Origin: UBA2336 sp049306095
GTDB taxonomy: Bacteria; Bacteroidota; Bacteroidia; Cytophagales; Cyclobacteriaceae
Assembly (NCBI GenBank): GCA_049306095.1
Contig: JBAQPU010000012.1
Span: forward strand, 62,001-126,000
Length of the DNA: 64,000 nucleotides
Reading direction: 5' to 3'
Positions 1-8,255 of the stretch are shown piece after piece. Each line of letters begins with the position of its first letter. Position 1 is the stretch's first letter. Made by a program: the position numbers and the translations under genes. The notes below the pieces were generated by a model, which was not told the DNA's origin, made no database searches, and saw only the letters and a program-made list of their open reading frames with translations.

Positions 1-224
1 TGAGGTTCATTGCCCATCATACCCATTAACTCACTGCATTTTCGGATTATGGTTTTCCGTTGGCCCCACGCCAGGGTAGCCGCAAACAAGCCGGCTATTT
101 CAATGTCTTGTTTCTGCTTAAACCGATGCGGAATTAATACCGGATCGTTTTCTATAAATCCGGGTTGATTAAATTGGTCGACTTTTTCATCAAGAAACTC
201 TTTTAAATCTTTCACCCGCTTCAT
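1..224 (-). CDS. TIGR02757/DUF2400 family protein (partial, N-terminal part)
   Basis: The reverse strand reads an open frame from an ATG at 224 to the window edge, about 74 codons with no stop. The translation begins MKRVKDLKEFLDEKVDQ and contains IEIAGLFAATLAWGQRKTII, which I recognise as the start of the Bacteroidota DUF2400 (TIGR02757) family of unknown function. The C-terminal part lies outside the window. The start is 9 bp downstream of the stop codon of the molybdoenzyme gene, so the two are probably co-transcribed. Family assignment is by recall; the function is unknown. Confidence 0.75.
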   Translation of the reverse strand, partial: MKRVKDLKEFLDEKVDQFNQPGFIENDPVLIPHRFKQKQDIEIAGLFAATLAWGQRKTIIRKCSELMGMMGNEP

Positions 225-233
225 CCGGCAAGA

Positions 234-2516
234 TTATGCCTTTCTGCGCAGCTGTACAATCACCGATTTTGAAATAGGTGTTTGGCTACCACGCGCATAA
301 TGATTGTATGGAACTACTGCGTTGGCTTCCGGAAAATAGGTGGCTATATTCTGTCTCGGAATCTGATAAGGGACAATTACAAAATCTTCTGCTTTCCTTT
401 CCACACCTTCGTACATACTGACAATATCCACCACATCACCCTTTTTCAATCCCGCCTGCCGAACATCTCCACCATTCATAAACACCACCCTGCGGCCGTT
501 ATAAATTCCGCGGTAGCGGTCGTGCATCCCATAAATAGTAGTATTGTACTGGTCGTGGCTGCGCACAGTCATCATCAGATACTCATCCTTCTTTAATGCA
601 TGATCTGCCATAGCATTGATCGTGAAGTTCGCTTTATCGGTCAGTGTTTTAAACTCACCCTGCCGCGCACCATTGGGGAGGTAAAAGCCTCCTGCCTTTC
701 GAACACGTTCATTGTAGTTTTCAAAACCCGGAATGGTTTTTTCAATCAGGTTTCGGATTAAATCATAATCAGAAACAAGAGAGTCCCAATTAACACCCTC
801 CTTGCCCCCCTGAGGCGGGGAATCATTAAGTGTTGCCTTCGCCAATTCAGCAACAATTTTTGGCTCGCTCAATAAATATTCTGAAGCAGGTTTCTTTCCG
901 CCTCGCGATTGATGAACCACACCCGTTGAGTTTTCTACACTCACAAACTGGCTGCCGCCCTCTTGCACATCTTGCTCGGTTCGGCCCAGGCAGGGAAGAA
1001 TCAACGCGGTTTTACCGTGCACCAAATGGCTTCTGTTCAGTTTGGTAGAAACATGAACAGTAAGATCACATTTCGCTAGTGCCTTTCCTGTAAATTCGGT
1101 ATCGGGTGTGGCCGACAAAAAGTTACCGCCCATCGCAAAAAATACTTTCACCTTACCCGATGCCATAGCCCGAATGGACTCCACCGTATCATACCCGTTT
1201 TCTCGTGGCGGTTCGAAACGAAAAACCGATTTGAGGCTATCCAGGAATTTTTCAGATGGCTTCTCATAAATGCCCATCGTACGGTCGCCCTGCACATTAC
1301 TGTGGCCGCGCACCGGGCAGGTGCCCGCTCCTTCTTTTCCAATACTACCTTTCAAAAGCAACAGGTTCACAATCTCCCGGATGTTATCTACGGCATTTTT
1401 GTGCTGCGTTAAACCCATCGCCCAACACACAATTATTTTTTTCTTTTTAGTCAGAATGGAAGCTGCTTCTAATACTTTTTCTTTTTCTACACCCGACTTC
1501 ACAATTAGTTCATCTAACTGATGTCTGGCTAACTCATTTATATAGGCATCGAAGCCGGTGGTTTTCCTCTGAATAAAATCCTTATCCAACACGGTTCCAG
1601 GTTGCTTCCTTTCTTCTTCCAGCAAAATTTTATTAATTGCTTTTAACAACGCAACATCTTCATTGATTTTCACCTGCAACCAAACATCGGTGATCGTAGA
1701 GGGTTTGCCAATTAAATCTATGGGATGTTGAGGATGACGAAAACCAATTAACCCGGCTTCCTCAATCGGGTTGATGGTGATGATAACAGCTCCGTTCTTT
1801 TTTGCTTTTTCTAACGCAGTGAGCATGCGCGGATGATTGGTGCCGGGGTTTTGTCCGATAATCACAATCACTTCCGTCTTATAAAAATCATCGAGCGTAA
1901 CTGATCCTTTTCCGATGCCAACGGTTTCAGTCAATGCCACACCGCTGGACTCATGACACATGTTGGAACAATCGGGCAGGTTGTTGGTGCCATACATTCG
2001 CACAAAAAGCTGATACAAGAAAGCAGCTTCATTACTGGTTCGGCCAGAAGTATAAAAGACAGATTCGTTCGGAGATGCCAGGCTCTTCAATTTACTTCCG
2101 ATCAATTGAAAAGCACTTTTCCACTCGATTGGCTCGTAGTGATCCGTGCCCTCTTTCAGGATCATGGGTTGCACAACCCTCCCGCTTTTTCCTATTTCAT
2201 AATCCGTCCAATGGTTCATTTCAGAAACCGAGTGCTTCTTAAAAAAATCTGCATCACAACTTGCAGTTGTTGCTTCTTCCGCAACGGCTTTGGCTCCGTT
2301 TTCACAAAACTCGACAACCGACCGATGCTCGTCCGGATCGGGCCAGGCACAACCCGGGCAATCAAAACCATCAAACTGATTTACTTTTAAAAGTGCTTTT
2401 GCTCCTTCTACGATACCCACCTCACCAAAAACATGCTCCAGTGAACTCACCACAGCATCCACACCTCCTGCTACCTTTTTTGGAGATTTTATTTTTAGAC
2501 TTTTTTCAGTTGCCAC
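234..2516 (-). CDS. FdhF/YdeP family molybdopterin oxidoreductase
   Basis: Predicted 760-residue molybdopterin-guanine-dinucleotide enzyme of the formate-dehydrogenase-like YdeP family, a usual length for that family. The N-terminus has the family CPGC motif (Cys53, Cys56), and the pterin region has a DCSNMCHESSG motif near residues 182-191 followed by IIGQNPGTNHPRM. There is no N-terminal 4Fe-4S ferredoxin-like cluster and no selenocysteine, as expected for YdeP rather than true FdhH. No twin-arginine signal is visible, so it is probably cytoplasmic. The sulfurtransferase gene fdhD lies 1.5 kb away, which fits a Mo-bis-PGD enzyme. The substrate is unknown; formate oxidation should not be assumed. 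Residues about 566-575 (PPQGGKEG) look like a short in-frame insertion encoded by a palindrome. Confidence 0.9.
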   Translation of the reverse strand: MATEKSLKIKSPKKVAGGVDAVVSSLEHVFGEVGIVEGAKALLKVNQFDGFDCPGCAWPDPDEHRSVVEFCENGAKAVAEEATTASCDADFFKKHSVSEMNHWTDYEIGKSGRVVQPMILKEGTDHYEPIEWKSAFQLIGSKLKSLASPNESVFYTSGRTSNEAAFLYQLFVRMYGTNNLPDCSNMCHESSGVALTETVGIGKGSVTLDDFYKTEVIVIIGQNPGTNHPRMLTALEKAKKNGAVIITINPIEEAGLIGFRHPQHPIDLIGKPSTITDVWLQVKINEDVALLKAINKILLEEERKQPGTVLDKDFIQRKTTGFDAYINELARHQLDELIVKSGVEKEKVLEAASILTKKKKIIVCWAMGLTQHKNAVDNIREIVNLLLLKGSIGKEGAGTCPVRGHSNVQGDRTMGIYEKPSEKFLDSLKSVFRFEPPRENGYDTVESIRAMASGKVKVFFAMGGNFLSATPDTEFTGKALAKCDLTVHVSTKLNRSHLVHGKTALILPCLGRTEQDVQEGGSQFVSVENSTGVVHQSRGGKKPASEYLLSEPKIVAELAKATLNDSPPQGGKEGVNWDSLVSDYDLIRNLIEKTIPGFENYNERVRKAGGFYLPNGARQGEFKTLTDKANFTINAMADHALKKDEYLMMTVRSHDQYNTTIYGMHDRYRGIYNGRRVVFMNGGDVRQAGLKKGDVVDIVSMYEGVERKAEDFVIVPYQIPRQNIATYFPEANAVVPYNHYARGSQTPISKSVIVQLRRKA
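793..823. repeat. Palindrome-like insert inside the molybdoenzyme gene
   Basis: A C-run, TGAGG and G-run motif (CCCCCCTGAGGCGGGG, 805-820) forms an imperfect hairpin inside the coding sequence and encodes PPQGGKEG on the reverse strand. Its sequence style (GC-rich hairpin followed by AGGAGGGTGTT) resembles the repeat at 7379-7464. The frame is preserved. Confidence 0.4.
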
Positions 2517-2559
2517 AAAAACGTTTCGTTACCTTGTGTGTAAGTTACCAAAAACAACT

Positions 2560-3945
2560 ATGTCTTTTAAAAAAATCTTCTTCCGCACTCTCCTAATTAT
2601 TATTTTGGCTGGCCTTTCATTTGCAATCTACTATGCCTCGCAGGCTTTGCCAATTCTGGCGGGGTATGGTGCGAAAAATTTATGTTCGTGTGTAACACTG
2701 GGTGGCCGACAGCCGGAAGATATAATTAAAAATGAGCTTGGCGGTGGACTCTTAAGATTTGGGTCTTTTGAATTTCACCGTGAAGATTCATCGGCAACAG
2801 GCAGTGTATTTGGTTTCGCAAAACGCAAGGCCATTTACAGAAACGGACTGGGGTGTACGCTTGTAAGCGAAATGGAGGAAGAGAAATTACGAGGCCAAAA
2901 GTTTTTATTGGCAACCCTTCCATCGGCAGATCAGGATACCATTCCCTGGCCGTCCGGGAATCGTATCCAGGATACACTCATCCTTGATTACGATCAAGAG
3001 AAAATCAATCGGGCTATTAACGAAGCGTTTAGCGAACCCGGTGAAGAAAAAAACCGAAGAACACGCGCTATCCTGATCGTATACAATGGACGCATCATCA
3101 CTGAAAAATATGCTGATGGGTTTAACAAAAATTCGCGGCTGCTTGGATGGTCGATGACAAAAAGTTTAACAAATGCCTACCTGGCTCTTCTAGTAAAGGA
3201 AGAAAAACTTTCCTTGAATGACCGGGCACCTATTGATGAGTGGAGAAAGGATAACCGAAATGCCATTACCCTTAACAACCTGATGCAAATGAGCAGCGGA
3301 CTCGCCTGGGAAGAAATTTATAGCGGGCCCAGCGATGCCACCAACATGCTGTTTAAGAAAAAGGATGCCGGAATATTTGCAGCGCACGCGTCCTTAACAC
3401 ACCAACCTGATTCTAATTTTTACTACTCCAGCGGCACCACCAATATTCTTTCATGGATTATCCGAAGCAAGGTTGGTGATTCAGCTTATTATAGTTTTCC
3501 TTATGACCATCTTTTCTATAAAATTGGGATGAACAGCATGGTGTTAGAGCCCGATGCAGGAGGAACTTTTGTTGGCTCCTCTTTCGCATACGCTACAGCA
3601 CGCGACTGGGCCCGGTTTGGTATCCTTTATTTAAACGATGGCATGTGGGGTAACGAGCGCATATTACCTGAGGGTTGGGTGGAATATTCTTCAACACCCG
3701 CCCGGAACGCCAAACGTGGAGAATATGGTGCGCAGTTCTGGCTCAATGCAGGTGAACCCGGAAATCCTCAGAACAGAATGTATCCGGATGTGCCCGCTGA
3801 TTTATTCTGGGCGGATGGCTATGAAGGACAAAATGTTTTTATCATCCCTTCTAAAAACCTCGTGGTTGTTAAATTGAGTTTATCGAGTGGGAATTATCTG
3901 GATGATAACAAGTTTCTATCCGACATTATTAGCGCGCTGCGTTAA
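2560..3945 (+). CDS. Beta-lactamase-family serine hydrolase, membrane-anchored
   Basis: Class C beta-lactamase/PBP-like serine hydrolase, about 461 residues. The SxxK motif is SMTK with Ser198 and Lys201; the tyrosine motif is in YYSSGTTN (residues 288-294); a GYEGQ segment near the C-terminus takes the place of the usual HTG/KTG box. The ATG at 2560 is preferred over the GTG at 2536 because it begins directly with a basic stretch and a hydrophobic segment (residues about 8-28) acting as a signal or anchor, so the catalytic domain is likely periplasmic. It is divergent from the molybdoenzyme gene (43 bp apart) and convergent with fdhD. Such proteins are often esterases, peptidases or amidohydrolases rather than true beta-lactamases; the substrate cannot be read from sequence. 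Confidence 0.85.
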   Translation: MSFKKIFFRTLLIIILAGLSFAIYYASQALPILAGYGAKNLCSCVTLGGRQPEDIIKNELGGGLLRFGSFEFHREDSSATGSVFGFAKRKAIYRNGLGCTLVSEMEEEKLRGQKFLLATLPSADQDTIPWPSGNRIQDTLILDYDQEKINRAINEAFSEPGEEKNRRTRAILIVYNGRIITEKYADGFNKNSRLLGWSMTKSLTNAYLALLVKEEKLSLNDRAPIDEWRKDNRNAITLNNLMQMSSGLAWEEIYSGPSDATNMLFKKKDAGIFAAHASLTHQPDSNFYYSSGTTNILSWIIRSKVGDSAYYSFPYDHLFYKIGMNSMVLEPDAGGTFVGSSFAYATARDWARFGILYLNDGMWGNERILPEGWVEYSSTPARNAKRGEYGAQFWLNAGEPGNPQNRMYPDVPADLFWADGYEGQNVFIIPSKNLVVVKLSLSSGNYLDDNKFLSDIISALR

Positions 3946-4012
3946 GTGGATCTTTGAGATTACGGGCCACCGCTGGCGCGGTGCAAGCAAGCCCGCAATA
4001 ACAGTTGGATGG

Positions 4013-4822
4013 TTACAGGGTAACACGACTCTCTCCACAATAAATATTAAAACGCTGTTCGCGCACGAAACCAAGCAACGTCATGTTGACTTCTTTTGCC
4101 AATTGAACGGCTAAACTCGAAGGAGCACCCACGGCCGCTAATAAAGGAATTCCGGCAACAGCGGCCTTTTGCACAAGCTCAAAACTTGCACGGCCGCTTA
4201 CCAGTAACGCATATTTCGTTAGCGGAATATCTTTCTTAAAAAGCTTGGTGCCAATAATTTTATCCAATGCGTTGTGCCTGCCAACATCTTCGCGGAGTAA
4301 AATCAAGTCTCCTGTCTCATCAAATAATGCGGAAGCATGCAAACTACCCGTGTGTTCAAAAACGTGTTGCGCGTTTTTAAGCTTCTCGGGAAGGGTGTGA
4401 AGTGTGGATGCGTTCATCCTAAACGAATCGGTATGTGATGGAATAGTAACTTTCACCGCATCAATGGAAGTCTTTCCGCACACCCCACAACTGGAGATCG
4501 TGTAGAAATGGCGTTGCAACTTTTCAAAATCAAGTTGTACACCTGGTTTCAGTTCAACACGTACTATGTTTTCTCTTTGTTCCTGCTTGCCGGCATCTTC
4601 GCAATGTTTAACCGATTCAATCTGATCAAACACGTGAATAATTCCTTCGGTAAATAAAAAGCCAACAGCCAACTCAAAATCGTGACCGGGGGTGCGCATG
4701 GTTACCGATAAGCTTCTTTGCTGGCGATCCTGTAATGCACCAAAGCCAATTCGGATTTCAAGCGGCTCTTCGATGGCTAAAAGATCAGGTTTAGATTCAA
4801 TAGTTGAATCAGTGATTTTCAT
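4013..4822 (-). CDS. fdhD: Formate dehydrogenase accessory sulfurtransferase FdhD
   Basis: FdhD passes sulfur from a cysteine desulfurase to the molybdenum cofactor of formate-dehydrogenase-type enzymes. The conserved loop SSCGVCGKTSID carries the two cysteines of the CxxC motif, and the C-terminal SGRASFELVQKAAVAGIP and FNIYCGESR segments are typical of the family. About 269 residues. I start it at the ATG at 4822 (MKITDSTIESKP) because the upstream ATG at 4852 lies inside a repeat shared with the far side of the next gene and would add ten unlikely residues. The likely client is the YdeP-like molybdoenzyme at 234-2516, although a serine hydrolase gene on the other strand now separates them. 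Confidence 0.93.
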   Translation of the reverse strand: MKITDSTIESKPDLLAIEEPLEIRIGFGALQDRQQRSLSVTMRTPGHDFELAVGFLFTEGIIHVFDQIESVKHCEDAGKQEQRENIVRVELKPGVQLDFEKLQRHFYTISSCGVCGKTSIDAVKVTIPSHTDSFRMNASTLHTLPEKLKNAQHVFEHTGSLHASALFDETGDLILLREDVGRHNALDKIIGTKLFKKDIPLTKYALLVSGRASFELVQKAAVAGIPLLAAVGAPSSLAVQLAKEVNMTLLGFVREQRFNIYCGESRVTL

Positions 4823-4847
4823 TATTTCAATATGTCTTACAGCACCA

Positions 4848-4876
4848 GTCATTTCGAGCGATAGCGAGAAATCTTT
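4848..4876. repeat. Left inverted repeat flanking the GIY-YIG gene
   Basis: The 29-bp sequence begins GTCATTTCGAGCGATAGCGA and ends GAGAAATCTTT. Its reverse complement matches both ends of the repeat at 5190-5238 (AAAGATTTCTC and TCGAAATGAC). It sits 4 bp past the stop codon of the GIY-YIG gene and 26 bp upstream of the fdhD start. Confidence 0.8.
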
Positions 4877-4880
4877 TTAT

Positions 4881-5180
4881 TTAGAACTCCAGTATTTCGG
4901 CACTCAGGGATTTAAACCCGGGGTTATCAATTTTAATCAGCGCATCCTTTTTCTTTCTGCTCCACTTTTTTATTTCCTTTTCTCTTTCAATAGCAGCTAA
5001 GGCAGAGTAATGCCGTTCAAAGTATACCAGTTTATAGCAATAATACTTATCCGCAAATGTTTTAACATTACCACGGTTCTCAAGATGTTCTGTCAACCTT
5101 CTTTTAAGATCATTTGTCATGCCTGTGTAGAGAACTTCACGACCTGGGTTGGTAACCATATAAACAAAAAAATTTCCCAT
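4881..5180 (-). CDS. Small GIY-YIG nuclease-domain protein
   Basis: A 99-residue protein consisting of little more than one GIY-YIG (UvrC N-terminal/URI-type) domain. The YMVTN strand (from residue 7) and LYTGMTNDLKRRLTEH give the GIY...YIG hallmark and the following helix with Arg; YSALAAIEREKEIKKW contains the expected glutamate of the catalytic site. Such stand-alone domains are widespread in Bacteroidota, and their biological role is not established. The gene is intact and is held between inverted copies of a repeat at 4848-4876 and 5190-5238, with only 4 and 9 bp to spare. This arrangement suggests that gene and repeats travel or evolve as a unit inserted between fhs and fdhD. It has no other visible partner. 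Confidence 0.9.
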   Translation of the reverse strand: MGNFFVYMVTNPGREVLYTGMTNDLKRRLTEHLENRGNVKTFADKYYCYKLVYFERHYSALAAIEREKEIKKWSRKKKDALIKIDNPGFKSLSAEILEF

Positions 5181-5189
5181 ACTTTCTAC

Positions 5190-5238
5190 AAAGATTTCTC
5201 ACTCTGCCTGCCCTTCGGTCAGGCAGGTTCGAAATGAC
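5190..5238. repeat. Right inverted repeat with internal hairpin flanking the GIY-YIG gene
   Basis: The 49-bp element starts AAAGATTTCTC and ends TCGAAATGAC, the reverse complement of the ends of the left copy at 4848-4876. Inside is a hairpin with CTGCCTG/CAGGCAG arms and an apical CTTCGG (UUCG-type tetraloop with its closing pair). The left copy has GATAGC in place of this longer hairpin. Confidence 0.8.
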
Positions 5239-5250
5239 CGAAGAAATAAC

Positions 5251-6927
5251 TTACGATAACCCACTAATCTTTCCATCATTATCGATATCCATACCCATGG
5301 CCGCAGGCACATTAGGTAAGCCGGGCATTCGGAGGATATCTCCGGTAATCGGAATAACAAACCCTGCACCGGCTGCCACTTCGATTTCACGAACCGTGAT
5401 AACGAAATCCTTCGGCCGCCCTAGTTTCTTCGCATCATCCGAAAAGGAGTTTTGAGTTTTAGCAATGCAAACGGGCACTCCGTTTAATCCGATGCGATCA
5501 ATTTTATTCAAATTCTGCTTTGCTTTTGGAAGATACTCTACTCCTTTTGCTCCGTAAATTTTCACCGCCACGGTCTCAATCTTTTCCTGAATGGAAGCTT
5601 TCCAGTCGTACACATGCCACGACTTACCCGTGAAATTATCAGCTGCTTTCGTAATCTTTTCAGCGAGGTCAAGCATTCCGCTTCCGCCTTTCTCCCATCC
5701 CTCCGATAGCGCTATTTCAACACCCAACTCTTCACACTTCTTCATTACCCAGTTCAGTTCTTCGTCTGAGTCGGTAATAAACTTATTCAGTGAAATGACT
5801 GCCGGAACACCAAACACTTTTGTATTCTCGATATGCTTTTCAAGATTGGCAAATCCTTTTTCAACAGCTGTCACATTTGGTTTTTTGAGCTCTTCCTTCG
5901 AAACACCGCCATGGTATTTCAATGCCCGAATGGTGGCTACCAACACCATGGCATGGGGCGAGAAGTCACCATACCCACACACGATATCAATAAATTTTTC
6001 CGCACCCAGGTCTGAACCAAACCCTGCTTCCGTAATCACATAATCCGACAAACTCATGCCCATGCGTGTGGCGATAATCGAGTTGGCGCCCTGCGCAATG
6101 TTTCCAAACGGACCACCATGAATAATGGCCGGATTTCCTTCTAAAGTTTGAACAAGGTTGGGTTTGATCGCATCTTTCAACAGCAATGCCACTGCACCCT
6201 GTGCTTTTAAGTCGCGGGCGAACACAGCTTTGTGATCGTAAGTGTCGCCTACATAAATGTTTCCGATTTTTTCTTTGAGTTCACTAACGTCTTTCGCCAG
6301 GCAAAGTATGGCCATGATTTCAGACGCGGCCGTAATATTAAAACCCGTTTCACGAATCATTCCTCCATTTTTTCCACCCAAACCGCTCACTAAATTTCTC
6401 AGCGCACGGTCGTTCATATCCATCACGCGTTTCCATTCTACCGTACGCGGATCAATTCCCAACCCACCACCGGGTTTTTGAATATCGTTATCGATAAGCG
6501 CTGCTAATAAATTATTTGCTTTTTCAATTGCCGCAAAGTCACCGGTGAAATGCAGGTTGATATCTTCCATTGGCACTACTTGCGAATAACCACCACCTGC
6601 AGCACCGCCTTTCATACCGAATACGGGACCAAGTGAAGGTTCTCGCAACACTACCGTTGTTTTCTTACCGATCTTGTTCATCCCTTCACATAACCCAATA
6701 GAGGTTGTAGTCTTCCCTTCACCGGCAGGTGTTGGTGTCATGGCCGTAACCAGGATGAGCTTGCTCTTTTTTAGTTTTACATTGTCGACAAGTTTAAGCG
6801 GCAGCTTGGCTTTGAATTTTCCATACAACTCAAGATCATTGCCGTCTATTTTCAGTTTCGCAGCAATTTCATGAATGGGTTGAAGTTTAGCCGCCTGGGC
6901 TATTTCAAGATCAGACTTAAAGGCCAT
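5251..6927 (-). CDS. fhs: Formate--tetrahydrofolate ligase
   Basis: ATP-dependent synthesis of 10-formyltetrahydrofolate from formate and THF, feeding one-carbon metabolism and purine synthesis. The 558-residue length is normal. The P-loop-like TPAGEGKTTT lies at residues 65-74, followed by the family sequence VLREPSLGPVFGMKGGAAGGG and the THF-binding region ending RMPGLPNVPAAMGMDID. The start ATG (MAFKSDLEIAQ) is well placed for the family. The stop is 13 bp beyond the right repeat of the GIY-YIG unit, so the insertion just missed the coding sequence. Formate handling is a plausible link with the molybdoenzyme and fdhD in the same stretch, but that link is inference. Confidence 0.97.
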   Translation of the reverse strand: MAFKSDLEIAQAAKLQPIHEIAAKLKIDGNDLELYGKFKAKLPLKLVDNVKLKKSKLILVTAMTPTPAGEGKTTTSIGLCEGMNKIGKKTTVVLREPSLGPVFGMKGGAAGGGYSQVVPMEDINLHFTGDFAAIEKANNLLAALIDNDIQKPGGGLGIDPRTVEWKRVMDMNDRALRNLVSGLGGKNGGMIRETGFNITAASEIMAILCLAKDVSELKEKIGNIYVGDTYDHKAVFARDLKAQGAVALLLKDAIKPNLVQTLEGNPAIIHGGPFGNIAQGANSIIATRMGMSLSDYVITEAGFGSDLGAEKFIDIVCGYGDFSPHAMVLVATIRALKYHGGVSKEELKKPNVTAVEKGFANLEKHIENTKVFGVPAVISLNKFITDSDEELNWVMKKCEELGVEIALSEGWEKGGSGMLDLAEKITKAADNFTGKSWHVYDWKASIQEKIETVAVKIYGAKGVEYLPKAKQNLNKIDRIGLNGVPVCIAKTQNSFSDDAKKLGRPKDFVITVREIEVAAGAGFVIPITGDILRMPGLPNVPAAMGMDIDNDGKISGLS

Positions 6928-6978
6928 AGTTTTGGATGTATTACCGAAAGATAAAACTATTTTATCTTGCCACTTGAC

Positions 6979-8187
6979 ATGCGCAGGAAGATTTTACCCA
7001 ATAATAGAAATCTGAAACCTCTCGCCAAAAAACTGCGAAAAGAGATGACAATGTGCGAAACCATTCTCTGGAAAGCGCTTAAAGAAAAACAAATGATGGG
7101 CTTTGATTTTGATCGTCAAAGGCCTATTGATAATTACATTGTTGATTTTTATTGCAAGGATTTAATGTTGGCTATTGAAGTGGATGGCCTTTCACATTCC
7201 TATGAAAATGCAGCTGAACGAGATGCTATCAGGCAAAAAAGGTTGGAGGAAATGGGTGTTCGATTTTTACGGTTTGATGACGCTGATATCAAAACCAATA
7301 TCAATGGTGTGTTGGATATAATAAGAGAATGGATACTTGCTCATCCGGAATTAGTAGGGAGAGTTGATGAGGAGAGACACCCACCCCCCAACCCCTCCCC
7401 GGAGGGGAGTTTAGTGAGGAGTCCTCTTCAAAGTCCCCTCCCCGGAAGGGATATAAGGGTGGGTACTACACGTAGAAAAAAAGACACTCAATTCCACTTC
7501 AAGCAATTTTCAGTTCGGCACGACCGGAGTGGAATGAAAGTGGGTACAGATGGTGTACTGCTGGGCGCATGGGCTGATGTTACAAAAGCCACTCATATAT
7601 TAGATATTGGAACAGGAACAGGAGTTATTGCACTCATACTCGCACAACGCACACGCCCTTCCGTTCAAATAGAAGCTGTTGAAATTGATGAACATGCAAG
7701 CAAAGATGCCGTTGAGAATTTCAACGCCTCTTCATGGGCAAGTCGGATTACACTACATCATAAGCCGGTACAGAAAATCACCCCCACTAATGTGTTCGAT
7801 TTAATCATTAGCAATCCTCCTTTTTTCCAAAACAGTTATAAACCACCAACACCAAAGCGTGTTACTGCGCGGCACACCGAGGACCTTACGTTTTCTGAAA
7901 TTCTGGAAATAACCTACAACCTTTTAACGGAAAGCGGCAAACTTAACATCATATTACCGTACTCGGAAGGGACACAGTTTATTGCATTAGCCAAAAAAAA
8001 GAATTTTATCTGTTCGCGAAAATGGAGTTTTCGGACAAGGAAAGAGAAACCCGTTGAAAGGCTGCTGCTTGAATTCAGCAGGAAGTATCAGGCTTGCGAA
8101 GAAGGTGAAATTTTATTGTATCAAAAGGCCGAAGAATGGTCGGATCAATACAAAAACCTAATCCAGAATTTCTACCTGAAGGGTTAA
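6979..8187 (+). CDS. Fusion: DUF559 endonuclease-like domain + TrmN6-type tRNA (adenine-N6) methyltransferase
   Basis: About 402 residues in two parts. Residues 1-120 are a DUF559 (Vsr-like, PD-(D/E)xK fold) domain: CETILWKAL, VDFYC and AIEVDG carry the acidic residues. Residues about 169-402 are a class I methyltransferase resembling TrmN6/YfiC, which methylates A37 of tRNA-Val: FKQFSVRHDR, MKVGTDGVLLGAW, the SAM loop LDIGTGTGVIAL (208-219) and the catalytic ISNPPF (277-282). The joining segment, residues about 133-162, is rich in Pro/Ser/Gly and is encoded by a palindromic repeat (7379-7464). TrmN proteins normally start just before FKQF, so the repeat sits at the former start of the methyltransferase. 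A GTG at 7459 could still start the methyltransferase separately. ATG 6979 is chosen over TTG 6967. Confidence 0.85.
   Translation: MRRKILPNNRNLKPLAKKLRKEMTMCETILWKALKEKQMMGFDFDRQRPIDNYIVDFYCKDLMLAIEVDGLSHSYENAAERDAIRQKRLEEMGVRFLRFDDADIKTNINGVLDIIREWILAHPELVGRVDEERHPPPNPSPEGSLVRSPLQSPLPGRDIRVGTTRRKKDTQFHFKQFSVRHDRSGMKVGTDGVLLGAWADVTKATHILDIGTGTGVIALILAQRTRPSVQIEAVEIDEHASKDAVENFNASSWASRITLHHKPVQKITPTNVFDLIISNPPFFQNSYKPPTPKRVTARHTEDLTFSEILEITYNLLTESGKLNIILPYSEGTQFIALAKKKNFICSRKWSFRTRKEKPVERLLLEFSRKYQACEEGEILLYQKAEEWSDQYKNLIQNFYLKG
7379..7464. repeat. GC-rich palindromic repeat encoding the fusion linker
   Basis: The outer arms are ACCCACCC (7379-7386) and GGGTGGGT (7457-7464). Inside are two related hairpin units, CCCCTCC-CC-GGAGGGG (7392-7407) and CCCCTCCCCGGAAGGG (about 7434-7449). 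The composition differs sharply from the AT-rich coding sequence on either side. It is read in frame as a Pro/Ser/Gly-rich linker. I recall similar tails on other Bacteroidota DUF559 proteins. Confidence 0.8.
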
Positions 8188-8255
8188 AATAAAGCCATTA
8201 ACAAATGGTTAACAAAGTTTTATAATTGATAATCAGGTGTTTATAAACTTTATTT

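Noticed and set aside
234..2516. Molybdoenzyme as a classical formate dehydrogenase
   Set aside because: It has the YdeP-type CPGC N-terminus and lacks selenocysteine and the 4Fe-4S binding pattern of FdhH; formate as substrate is not supported.
3968..3983. CACCGC-TGGC-GCGGTG hairpin as a terminator for the serine hydrolase gene
   Set aside because: The stem is short and no T tract follows on either strand.
6979..8187. DUF559 domain as a restriction-modification enzyme with the fused methyltransferase
   Set aside because: The methyltransferase part resembles TrmN6 with an NPPF motif and FKQF/KVGTDG landmarks of tRNA modification, and the linker looks like an accidental repeat; no specificity subunit is nearby.
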